A stretch of 64,000 nt of DNA from Erigeron canadensis (Eukaryota; Streptophyta; Magnoliopsida; Asterales; Asteraceae). A model generated the notes under the pieces. That model did no database searches. It worked only from the letters and a program-made list of their open reading frames with translations, and was not told the DNA's origin. The stretch spans positions 13,888,001 to 13,952,000 of the forward strand of contig NC_057764.1 in assembly GCF_010389155.1 (NCBI RefSeq), written 5' to 3'. Shown piece by piece: positions 19,712 through 29,484 of this stretch. Made by a program: the position numbers and the translations under genes. The stretch's first letter is position 1, and every line of letters begins with the position of its first letter.

Positions 19712-22105
19712 TGATAGTGTCTCTCAACAGGAACTTTGTAAAATGTGTCGTGTCATATTGTGTGTCAAATAGAGTCATAAATACAAAATAAAAAATAGAA
19801 AAATCAGAAAAGAAAAAGAGAATAATAAAAGGAGTAAGGTCACTATGTGAAGATGATTAGACATGACGATACTTTAGCTTTTAAGCCTACTTAATTGTAC
19901 TGTAAAATTGTTGTGCTCAGTGACTCCATTATATGATGTATCGATAGGCATAAAGTACCAAGGTTTCTTTATAATCTGAACTTAAATGTATACAATGTTC
20001 TTATGGGAAACATATTCAGATTTATGGCTGAGAATGCCTGCTCTTTATTTAGAGTATGGTCCTTAAATCTTACGAAAGATCTAGCATTGTAATTATGTAT
20101 ATTTGGTTGTTATATAGAAGGGCTCAGGTACATACATGTGTATGTATTGCTTTTTTGGATGTATACTTGTGACAAGATATGCAGATATCTAATAAATCTT
20201 TTGAAAATTATGGAGCTAATGTGGCCTTTGAGATTCGGACAAGTAAGTCCTTGGGGTGTCTTTGTATACCTAGCCTACCTAAAGCTTCCAACTTGGGATA
20301 GATTGTCAGAAAGTTCGCTACATGGGTCTCATAGAAAGTCACGGGTTTTCATAAGTGCTTTAAAATGATGTCATAAAGATGCAAGTACTTAGCATTATGT
20401 AATGTTGGGTGTATTTCCGTATGTGAGTCAAGTTATGTCACTCTGCGTGTAAGGAATCACCGACTTGTCACCGCTGACTTGATTCTTAAAGACCGTCTCC
20501 CTTTAGTTACCAAATGTCTTAATCGTAGTGCTTGTTTCGATTGTGAGAGTATATCTGAATATGGGTCACTTAAGTTCGCAAACTTGATTAAGTGGCATAT
20601 TAGGCTACTCGGATTACATGGTGACTGTCCTTGGCCAGGGTATGTCGAAAGTGTTACAAACTAAAAGGAAACTGGAAGTACCGAGTGTTTAAGAGGACAA
20701 ATATATTGGTAATCGTCTTGGATCACTGTTCATAATTAATAATAAGAGAATTATTTCTCATGTGGGCTTATGTAACATGCTAAGCTGATCTAATCAATAC
20801 AGTACTTTAGCTCTTGTAACTATGTTATTTGTTTATGTTCGTGTGTGTGTGTGTTATGTCTCGTAAAATTTGTTTAATTTTTATTTATCTTTGTATTGTT
20901 TAAATAAAAGTTCCTATTGCACGAGAGACAGAGTCAGAATACAATCTAGTTTCCAAGATGACTCAACTACGTTCGTTTGGAACAACAAATAAACGAGTAG
21001 GGTAGTTAAGCGATAGTGAAAGGATCAAAAGCAAAAAGAAAGTTGGTTAATTAACAAGATATAGGTTTAGGGAAAAGAACACAACATTTTTAATTTCAAT
21101 AAACTGATATTCGGTTAATGTATATTTCTTAGAAAGAAGATTTTTATAAGAATGAACATTGAGATGCTCAAAGTTTTGAATTTTATCTTTGAAAGAAATG
21201 TTTTTAATTCTTAGAAAGAAGATTTTCTTAAGAATGAACACTGAGTCATTCTTAGTTTTGAATTTGATCTTTAGAAGAACTGATTCGATCTTTAGATGGA
21301 AGATTCTCACAGAATTAAAGAGGATATGATTAAACGTTTGAGAATTATCCTTTAAAAGTTTTAAATCAAAAGGATTTGATGCAGAGATATCAAATGATTT
21401 TGACTTAGTATGAAAGTGCTTGACATTGAATTATAGACCTTAATATGACCTAGGTTAATAATAGATTGTTAAGCAGATTCAGTTATTTTATTTGTTCATT
21501 TCTTCAGATTGTATGTTATTACTTTAAGAAGATATGATGATTGTTTGTTGAGATGTGCAGGATAGCAAACAGATGCTTAATTTTGTAGGTTGTCAAGCAA
21601 GTTCTCAACATGGAAGCAAGAAAGACGAATACACAGAGATGTATAGGTCATTTTATTTTCAACAAAGATAAATACTAGTATGATGAGGCAATCATAGAGA
21701 TATTTATTATTGTTATTCAATTTAGCCAAGATGTAATATTCTTATGATAAGATAATCATGTATTACATATGGCATGTGATTTTTGCCCAAGATCTTAAAA
21801 TGGGATAATTCATGAAGATTTGAAATTGATGCATTCGGAACATTTTAGGTCAATGCAGACAAACTTTTCGCCAAATTCGCGACGAAAAATTTAGGAATTA
21901 TCAAAATTTTCTTATGATCATGATATCCAAAGTTTACATGGAACTCAAAGTTTCATGAGAACATATCTTAGTGGCAAAATTATCGATTTTCTCTGATGCA
22001 AAAGTATAAGTGATTATAGTTTCAGTTAGATGATTTTACTAAGTTAAAATCAAGTAACCTTTTGAAAGAATAATCAATATAGATTTGCATTATTAATGTT
22101 AATAT
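19712..22105 (+). other. Cop2 post-pol spacer, first part
   Basis: Non-coding. It includes a short TG run at 20841-20854 and a degenerate direct repeat at about 21127-21195 and 21217-21275 (TTAGAAAGAAGATTTT plus AAGAATGAACA in both copies). No conserved frame is visible on either strand. Confidence 0.5.
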
Positions 22106-22232
22106 AAGACCTCAGGGTAGGTTATTCATAGATGTAATTGAAAGACCTCAGGGTAGGTTATCCATAGATTTTAACTGGAGGACCTCAGGGGCGGTTATTC
22201 ATAAGTGAAAGACCTCAGGGTAGGTTATTCAT
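22106..22232 (+). repeat. Four copies of GACCTCAGGGTAGGTTATTC
   Basis: Units at about 22106, 22142, 22180 and 22209, the third with GGGGCGG in place of GGGTAGG. They are 29-38 bases apart with unlike linkers. Directly after them another direct repeat, AATAATAAGAC with AGTTCTTAAGAT, occurs twice (22244 and 22291). Confidence 0.85.
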
Positions 22233-23188
22233 TGTTAACATAGAATAATAAGACAGAGTTCTTAAGATACTAACTCTCTGATAAGTATCAATAGAATAAT
22301 AAGACAAAGTTCTTAAGATTCAAGATCATTGATAAATATCCTTAGAACGGTAAAAACAGAGATTTTTAAGGTTCGATATTTAAATATATATTGTAGTTCT
22401 TAGACTAAGATAAGGTCATAAGGTCATATGACTTATAATAGTAAAGAATAACAAAAGTTGGAGAAGAAAATGAAAAATGTAGTTCTAGATTAAGTCATTG
22501 CTAAGATAGTGATGAAATAATGAAGAATAACATTTCTATCATTTTTATCTCGTGTGTTTGTATTTTTTAAGCTTAATGTGCAGGTATAGCACAAGAAGCT
22601 ACATACATGTTTTGTCTGAAGACTTTGATAGTTATCAGAAGAAACATTCAGATTTTTGGATATTAGAGACAAATAAATTGTTTTGAAACAGGATGTTCCA
22701 TGTTCTTGAAGTTTGAGCTTCAAATCTCAAAGTTTCTGGTTTTCATGATATTCAACTAGTACAGGATTGATTGTTGGAAATTCAACTCCTCTATCACATG
22801 CCGGTTATGCAAGGCGAGCATGGACTCGGGATATGCTTAATACGGAAAGATTTATCGTTGAGGGGGAGGACTACAACAAGCTCTGGTGGATTAGTTGATT
22901 GTTTTAACGATACATAAAGTTTGAAGTTTGCTGTTTAAATCTGAAGTTTCAGGATATCAAGTTTCGGGTATGGCAATTAATTTTGTTGTCTCGAAATTAT
23001 GTTTTTCAGTGTATTTGCAGTATATTCAATCTAAAGGAAGGAATTTTGAGCAAAAGACTGAAATATTCAAAACAAGGCTAAGATCATCAGGTTAGTATCA
23101 TTTGCTTTGACATGGTTAATGTTGAATTTGCTCTGATATAGGTTTAACGAGATAATTATAGCAATGTTTAATTTGTATTAGTTGAAGA
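22233..23188 (+). other. Cop2 spacer, middle part
   Basis: AT-rich non-coding sequence with one PPT-like box GAGGGGGAGGA at 22860-22870. I see no frame or RNA gene. Confidence 0.45.
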
Positions 23189-23740
23189 TCTTAGATATAG
23201 AAATCCAAGATTTAAATATGAAAGATTATCAACTATATATGTTAAAATCCTTAGATATAGACAAGTTGTGAATGTAGAAGATTATTTAAAATCTTAGACA
23301 TAAACATACTGTGAATATGAAAGGATCTACGTTGTTAAAATCCTTAAACAAAGACATCATGTAAAGTGTATAAGGTTAGGCAAGCCTTTAACATATACAT
23401 AATGTGAATGTAGAGGTTATGTAAAGTCTTAGATATAGACTTAATGTCAATGTCATAAAAAATATTAAGTGAATATGAAAGGAATTATATAGTTAATACT
23501 GCCTTAGACATAGAAACATACTGTTTAAATGTGAAAGGCTGAATATTTTATATATCTTAGACATAGATATATCGTTTAAATTTGAAAGGTTTTTAAGCAT
23601 ACAAACCTTGGAAATAGAAACGGATATATGAATGTGAATGGTAAATGTTACTTTCGATATATACATTATATTTAAATATGAAAAGTTTTATGTGTCACTT
23701 TAGATATCGAAATATAATTGTATATGTGAAAAGTGTAAAA
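23189..23740 (+). repeat. Degenerate array of about 11 units in the Cop2 spacer
   Basis: Each unit has the form CTTAGAYATAGA, then an A/T stretch, then GTGAATRTGAAAGG. Starts lie near 23190, 23250, 23292, 23342, 23386, 23430, 23508, 23555, 23606, 23652 and 23698, so spacing is 42-78 bases. The units are much diverged, suggesting old tandem amplification of one unit of about 50 bases. Confidence 0.7.
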
Positions 23741-24047
23741 TATTGATTATTTAGGTCATATAGTTATGAAATTATTTTCATAAGAATATGAAGTTATAAT
23801 CAATATGTTATAATGTATGAAATTTATATAATATAAAGAAATTTTGTATTATAAGAATTTCTACATGATTGTGAAATGCGTTTTATACCGTCACATTTCA
23901 TAATAGAGTGTTTTGCTCTGATAATATGAAACGAGACAGTAAGGTAATCAATACTATTTGAAATTTGTATAATATAAAGAGATTTTATATTATAAGAATT
24001 TACGTTTCATAAAGGTATATTGCTTTGATAATTAATCATAGTTATGT

Positions 24048-24199
24048 ATTGAGGGGGAGTACATAAGAATGATTAATTGTTCTATATAACATCATAGTTA
24101 TGTATCCTAGTCATAAATTGAGGGGGAGCATATAAGAGTGACGGTAGTTATATTGATTGATCATAGTTATACTCCTAGTCATAAAATTGAGGGGGAGTG
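24048..24199 (+). promoter_or_regulatory. Three PPT-like boxes in repeated context
   Basis: ATTGAGGGGGAG at 24048, 24117 and 24187, the last two each preceded by CCTAGTCATAAA and following an ATAGTTAT box. The unit of about 70 bases is thus repeated three times. The true PPT of Cop2 lies at 53068. Multiple PPT-like units are a known trait of Sireviruses. Confidence 0.65.
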
Positions 24200-24551
24200 T
24201 AAGAATGAAGAATCAATTTTACAACTATGAATATTCTGTGAAATTATATGAATACGTTTGTTATGTCACAAGTGGTACAGGTTAAATTTGCAAGTTGATT
24301 ATTTGCAAGTGGTACAGTAAGGGAAAGCTCGTTTCGAGATTGTTTAAGAAAGATTGATCGTGGAAAAGTTAAAGAATTTTGTATAAGTTTATTAACTTTT
24401 CAGGTTTAAGACGAAGATCAGGGAAAAGATGAATATATGATGACTACAGGTTTGGTCATTTTAATTTTTCATGTTTCCAAGAAGTTCGTAATAAACGTTG
24501 ATCAATTATTCAGAAACTTTGACAAAAATTGAAGTTTAAAGTGTGCAGGAG

Positions 24552-25240
24552 GTGAGATTACGACCTCGTAATTGGTCTATTGGGCCAAGTTCAATACGAC
24601 CTCGTAATTGGTGGGTCGGGTTGACCCAGACGCATTCGGGTCAATTGGGTATATAAACCAATTTTACCCAAACACGACCTCACATATTAAAAATCAAAAT
24701 TGGAGCTTTATGACCCCGAAAATCCACTTTGCTACCCCGTTTGAGATTTGATAGATACAATTAGATCGAGTGTTATTGAGTGATATATTTCTCATCCTCG
24801 TGAAATATTGAATCTAGGTACATAATCTAAACGTCCAATAGTTAACCATGCAACAAGAAAATCAAGAAAATAGGGTTCGAATATTTCAAACAAGTTTTTC
24901 CTAAGTTTTCGATTTTGATGTTTTCTGGGTAAAACTAAGGGTTGGGGTATGTTTATCACTTGAATATGAACGTATATATACAATTTTTACAAGTTTTGGT
25001 TGAGTAAATCGTATTTTCGAGTTCAGGAAAATGAACAGTGCGACGACCTCGTATTTTGGGGTTTGCTAGCTCGGAAATACGACCTCGCAAATGTCAATTA
25101 ATTTTGACTGGTTTGACTTCCAGAATACGATGCCGATTTACGACTTGGACAAATACGTGGCCAAATTGGAAAATACGACCTCGTATTTTAGAATTTAGTT
25201 GACCGTATTTTGACCTTGAAATATGACCTCGTATTTTGAA
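24552..25240 (+). repeat. Array of TACGACCTCGTA hairpins in Cop2
   Basis: The 12-base palindrome TACGA-CC-TCGTA or close variants occur at about 24557, 24595, 25041, 25079, 25176 and 25222, often followed by ATT or TTT. The same motif occurs three more times in the 3' LTR region (53228, 53285 and 53331). Sequence between copies differs. It lies 0.9-1.5 kb upstream of the aORF. Confidence 0.8.
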
Positions 25241-25260
25241 TTAACAGATTTTCAAAAGTT

Positions 25261-25823
25261 CTATTTTTATAAAATATATTAATACAACAGAACATTTACA
25301 ATTACAATTACAAGACAAAACGAATATTACTTAGGATTGAAACAAATCAACAAATCCTAGGCACGTCTTAAGGTTTGAACTGCGAAGAATGCAAAAAGGA
25401 TAAAAAAAAAACTCGTAGCAATTACAAGAAACGAGAAAAATCCTCAACCGACAGAGGCCGAGCCGGTTTTCACTCTGTGTTGTTTTTGATGCATTCTCAT
25501 ATAAACCTCAAGGAACGAAATCAATTAAATGACCTGAAGTGGGTTAGAAATCCACTCCACCCTTGAAAGCTCTCTTTTCTTGAATTTACTTGAATACCAA
25601 GAATAGGAATGAGTGATAATTGAGTCTACGCGATATTCATTACGTTGCGCCACGTTTCTAAACACTTTGTCATTCCAAAATCTCCGAATAGACCACCACG
25701 TACAAAACACAATCACTTGAATAACATGCTTTTTAACCAACGGCAATTGCATATTATCAAGATCGTATTTGAAAATGGGTTAATTATCATTTTAACTTAA
25801 TTACAGGGTTAATTTAAGTTAAG
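25261..25823 (-). mobile_element. 5'-truncated L1-type LINE fragment
   Basis: The insert is bounded by two identical 20-base repeats, TTAACAGATTTTCAAAAGTT at 25241-25260 and 25824-25843, the long TSD typical of LINEs. The minus strand carries the end of ORF2. A tail of A (T on the plus strand at 25262-25270) is short and degenerate. The last 60 bases on the right resemble the neighbouring repeats, so the true 5' end of the insert may be near 25760. Confidence 0.65.
25525..25752 (-). pseudogene. C-terminal end of LINE ORF2
   Basis: Seventy-five codons with the pattern FCTWWSIRRFWNDKVF and a following SYSWYSSKFKK. This matches the end of plant LINE reverse transcriptases (zf-RVT region with W-x-I-R-x-x-N-x-x-V-F). 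Only the last part of ORF2 is present, and there is no RT or endonuclease core. Truncation at the 5' side is usual for LINE copies. Confidence 0.65.
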
Positions 25824-25890
25824 TTAACAGATTTTCAAAAGTTTATGTTAATAAAGATTTGAAAATGAGTTAATATATGTATAATTAAAT

Positions 25891-26040
25891 TACCGGGATA
25901 ATTTATTTATATGTGTTGATCGTAAATTACCAAGATAATTTATGATTGTTTAACTTAATTACAGAGATAATTAATGTTAATTGTATTTAGTATAAATTAC
26001 AGGGATAATTTATATGTTTGACTAGATTATAGAGATAATC
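25891..26040 (+). repeat. Array of AAATTA...TAATTT hairpins before the Cop2 aORF
   Basis: Units such as AAATTACCGGGATAATTTA (25890) recur near 25924, 25957, 25992 and 26023, spaced 31-35 bases, with a weaker one near 25797. Each unit is a small palindrome, AAATTA/TAATTT, around a 5-6 base loop. The last unit ends about 75 bases before the aORF start. Confidence 0.75.
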
Positions 26041-26113
26041 TTAGTTGTTTATGTTATGCATGTAAATTTTGATGTCATTTTGGGTAATTAATGGTTTGCT
26101 ATTGTTTACAGAA

Positions 26114-27160
26114 ATGACAAGAGAATTTATTGCAGGTCATAACTTTGTAATCAACCTAGACGAGAATCAAGATGGATCTGAATACTATCATGAAATTTTC
26201 ATATTCCTGAAGCAATCAAGAATCAACCACATTCTGACTCTTTCACCGGCTTTGTATGAATCATACCTAGTAGAGTTCAGGAATAATGCAAGACATAAGA
26301 AAACTGCTACTCAGGAAATGATTGAGACAGTGGTTGCTGGCAAGACTATCACATTCTCAGCTCGCGATCTTATTGACATATTAAAGTTAGGTACACTTAA
26401 TCAAGAAGGAGGAGAGAACGGACCTACTACTTTCAGTAGAGAGGTTATTGTTGGAGGATTTACAAGAATGGGTTATGCTGATGACTTGAGTGTGGGAACT
26501 TTGAAGAAGCGCGGATTCTTTGGAAGATGGAGATACTTAGCGCATGTATTGTTGGTTAGTTTGTGTAACAGAAGAACCGGATGGGATACGCTTAATCAAG
26601 AATCTCAAGCTCAGATGGTTGGTCTGGTATACAATAAACCGTATAGCTTTTCTAAGTATTTCTTCAACAAATTGAGGAAGCAAACAACTGCCAGACAGGG
26701 GCATAGGTTTATGATATATCCTAGATTCGTTATGATGATTATCAATCATCATATTCCAAATCTAACGGCTACTAAGACAGTTCTGAAAGTGACATCCATG
26801 GTTGAAAGGGCATATGATGAGTTCAGGAATCGTTTTTTTAGAGATCCTGGTGCTCAAGATGTACCCTTGTTTGGAACTCTTGTGGATATTTACTTCAATC
26901 CACCTACTGCTGAAGAGTTTGCCAGATTCAGAACTGAGATAGTTCCACATGAGCCAATTGCTAATCCAGTTCCTCTACAGATGGTGATGCCAGATGAACC
27001 AATGCATGATGTTGAACAACCACAGGTTCAGAATACATAAAGGGTGAGGGTTGAGAAGAATGATGTGGTTCTTGAAAAAGAAGCAGAAGCACATGAAGAT
27101 CCTGTTGATCATGTTGCTAGTGCTACTGATGTTGCTTCGAGAGATAAACCATCTGATAAG
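26114..27160 (+). pseudogene. Cop2 aORF, N-terminal conserved domain
   Basis: I choose the ATG at 26114, preceded by TTGTTTACAG, which looks like a splice acceptor; an upstream ATG at 26069 is in frame but outside the conserved part. The domain is intact to 27040: LKQSRINHILTLSPALYESYLVEF, ITFSARDLIDILKLG, a RMGYAD box, WRYLAHVLLVSLCNRRTGWD, YSFSKYFFNKL and YPRFVMMIINHHIP. This is the same pattern as in the aORFs of Cop1, Cop3 and Cop4. A TAA at 27038-27040 is followed by in-phase acidic sequence up to 27160, where Cop3 begins. Function unknown. Confidence 0.65.
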
Positions 27161-27204
27161 ATGGGTGGTCTGGTAGAAGAACCATTATCAACATAAGATG
27201 ACAT
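27161..27204 (-). pseudogene. gag: Truncated gag start of the outer Cop3 unit
   Basis: ATG at 27204 on the minus strand, followed by SSYVDNGSSTRPP as in the complete gag beginning at 50996. The match stops at 27161, where Cop2 sequence takes over. Confidence 0.75.
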
Positions 27205-27261
27205 TTTGCTTTACTATAAGGAAAATAAGCAAAGATCAAGTCAAGTTAATTTTTAACCCCT

Positions 27262-27273
27262 GCTCTGATACTA
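27262..27273 (-). promoter_or_regulatory. Primer-binding site of the truncated Cop3 unit
   Basis: The minus strand reads TAGTATCAGAGC, one change from TGGTATCAGAGC, the initiator tRNA-Met site, eight bases from the LTR. The matching site of the complete unit is at 51054. Confidence 0.75.
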
Positions 27274-27280
27274 CTTATTA

Positions 27281-28329
27281 TGTCCCAGAAATGTATCAAT
27301 ATACCAAAGTATAGTGATCACAAATAGTTGTAGATGGGGGGGGGGTGAATACAACTTTTCATTAATTCTTAACTATCTTTTGAAATAAAGCTTTAAAGAT
27401 TCAGATTGCAAAATATAAATTTTAAGTAAACTAGAATCAATAAAACAGTAAAGCAGTAAACAATCATTCTTGAATGCAAATTGTGGTTTTAAATAGTAAT
27501 CCTTTACTAAGATATAATCTATACAAAGAATTGCAGGGTTATTGCGGAAACAAGATAACCTACAATATCTAAACAACCCCTGAAATGGCAAACAACAATC
27601 AAGAAGTTCTTGCTCAAGAGCAGCAGCCCAAGCTGACTTCTTACAGGCTAAGCTGTGTGTAAGAATAGAGAGAACTTGTACAAAGAATGATTCTAAGGAA
27701 AATTCCACCCATATGCATACAAGGAATGTGGCTTTTATAGGCGAAAACCATTCTTCTCTTGGTATCCAATTAAGCCACGTATTCTTCTTCTGTTGGACGA
27801 TCAAAGGAATATTTGATCGTGCCTTCATCGTACTTCTGGTCCCCAAAACCTGCAGCATGATATTTTGATCTTCCAATAAGAATATGGACACGCATATGTA
27901 TACCTGTCACCAACCTACATTCTAGAAACCTTCCTAGTAACTTCATTTGTTCTTATCAACAAAATCTAGGTTGTCATTATTCACTTGATTGTTAGACACA
28001 GATTGCTCGTTTGTCAGGAGCAAATCTATCCAAGTGTTTTCAAACAGACTGCTAATCTCAAGCTGACTCCAACTATCAGCTTGGTCTTCTATCTTCAATC
28101 CTCCTCTTCGATTTGGATTGAATACTATGACCAATTGGAGCAGCTTGAACAACACTTGCTTCCATAGGATAAACAATTACGATATATGAAGCATGATCTG
28201 GGTCAGTTACAGATCGCAAGCTGTGTCAGCTTAGTCTGACCCAGATCAAATTACAAACCAAAAGATTACTAAGTGTTTATATATCAGATTTGTTATCACA
28301 AAATTTTCAAATAGCATTGGGACTCAACA
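27281..28329 (-). repeat. Cop3 LTR, left copy (3' LTR of the complete unit)
   Basis: 1,049 bp with ends TGTCC...CAACA on the plus strand, homologous over its length to 51073-52088. It contains G10 at 27334-27343, the TATA-like minus-strand CTATAAAA at 27733-27740, and a hairpin with perfect 13-base arms (28194-28206 and 28236-28248, TGATCTGGGTCAG) kept in both LTRs. Confidence 0.88.
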
Positions 28330-28343
28330 ATCTCCCCCTATTT
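28330..28343 (-). promoter_or_regulatory. Cop3 polypurine tract
   Basis: The minus strand reads AAATAGGGGGAGAT and abuts the TGTTGAG start of the LTR. It closely resembles the Cop4 PPT (AAATAGGGGGAATT). Confidence 0.85.
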
Positions 28344-28442
28344 GATGATGACAAAACCAAACACACTTTTCTAACTATCAGCTTACAAAGAATCAAATAA
28401 AATATTACTAATAGCTTATGACCCTTTGAATCTTTTGGGTTC

Positions 28443-28447
28443 TTTTC
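28443..28447 (+). repeat. Target-site duplication of Cop4 (TTTTC), left copy
   Basis: TTTTC stands directly before the TGTTAGG start of Cop4 and again directly after its end at 40288-40292. The flanks on both sides are Cop3 3' non-coding sequence. Confidence 0.9.
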
Positions 28448-29432
28448 TGTTAGGTCCAGATTTACTGGACTCGCTCCAGACGTGATTACTGGAGCCCTCT
28501 GAAGATTTGTCCAGAATTTATGTGAAGACCAGTGAACAACTTACTTGTACAGGAATCTGGATTCCACCGGATTTGTTCACTGGACTTCACTCCAGTCAAG
28601 ATCTTTCCACTGAAGAACATTAACACTGAAGTCGAAGACTGAAGTCTGAAGAAAAAAGTCTGACAAATAGCGGAGCTCACTGAAAGACTTACCAGATCTC
28701 CTGACTGGAGTCCTTGTCAGTGTTCTAGACCTTACAAGTCTGAACACTGATTACGAGGAATTGACTTTATGCCTTTACATGCCTTTACCCGGACAATCCA
28801 TTTGTCCTTTGTTAAAAGCCTTACACGCATGTAAAGGTGGCTGGTTAATTAGAAGACAAGTCACTATCATGTGACTTTATTCTTGTACTTTAATCAATGC
28901 ATTTAAGGAATTAAAGTTATTTCCTTAAATGCATGTAACCATATTTGTACGGCAAAAAGTATATTATATATATTCTTTTTGCCTATAAATACCAAGTCAC
29001 TTCCTCGTCCAAATTACATACTTTTGTAATTTGGTGCCTTTGCTCAAATACTCTCGATCTAAACAGTTATACTTCACAACTTTAAGTATTTCGATCAAGG
29101 AGTTTATTTAGCAAAATTAGATCACTTGTAATTCATAGGTTGTTTAGATACTTACTTTGTAATATCTTGTTCCGCAACAACCTTGTATTTTATTTAACAT
29201 CAATAAATAAAATACACTTGAAAATTACATAGTGTCTCACCATTTACTTTACTTGCTTATCTTTATATTGCTTAAGTACGTATTACTTTATATATATTCT
29301 TGCATTTATATTTATTGTAATACTAGTCCAATCTAGTGCTTACTTGACGTTTCATACTAGTCCTATCTAGTGTTTACTTGACTTGTTGTATTCTACACTT
29401 GTGGGTTAAACCATCGAGTGAGGGACTTCACA
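28448..29432 (+). repeat. Cop4 5' LTR
   Basis: 985 bp, TGTTAGG...TTCACA, matching 39308-40287. Near the start GTCCAG-ATTTA-CTGGAC forms a perfect hairpin. Confidence 0.92.
28897..28990 (+). promoter_or_regulatory. Cop4 LTR promoter: 14-bp-arm palindrome and TATA box
   Basis: ATGCATTTAAGGAA (28897-28910) and TTCCTTAAATGCAT (28921-28934) are perfect inverted arms around a 10-base loop. About 50 bases on, CTATAAAT (28983-28990) is a good plant TATA box. The other LTR keeps both (palindrome 39754-39791). This marks the U3 core promoter. Confidence 0.75.
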
Positions 29433-29434
29433 AT

Positions 29435-29446
29435 TGATATCAGAGC
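29435..29446 (+). promoter_or_regulatory. Cop4 primer-binding site
   Basis: TGATATCAGAGC, one base from the initiator tRNA-Met complement TGGTATCAGAGC, two bases after the LTR. The change is G to A. Confidence 0.8.
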
Positions 29447-29484
29447 AGAAGGCTAACATACTTGTCTAGATCTGCATTTTTCCG

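Noticed and set aside
20138..20664. Frames at 20138-20368 and 20479-20664 as genes
   Set aside because: Short, no domain, placed in the Cop2 spacer; chance open frames.
24648..24656. TATATAAA-like box near 24650 as the promoter of a second Cop2 LTR
   Set aside because: The TACGACCTCGTA motif is shared with the LTR, but I could not find LTR ends, PPT or PBS around it, so a second LTR copy there is not supported.
27334..27343. G10 run (and G9-10 near 51128) as a G-quadruplex or assembly gap
   Set aside because: It lies at the same place in both Cop3 LTRs, so it is an inherited part of the LTR; a single run cannot form an intramolecular quadruplex.
27373..27891. 172-codon minus-strand frame (and 51279-51668) as a gene
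   Set aside because: The two are the same stretch in the two Cop3 LTRs; no family resemblance, start not supported, and the frames differ in length between the copies.
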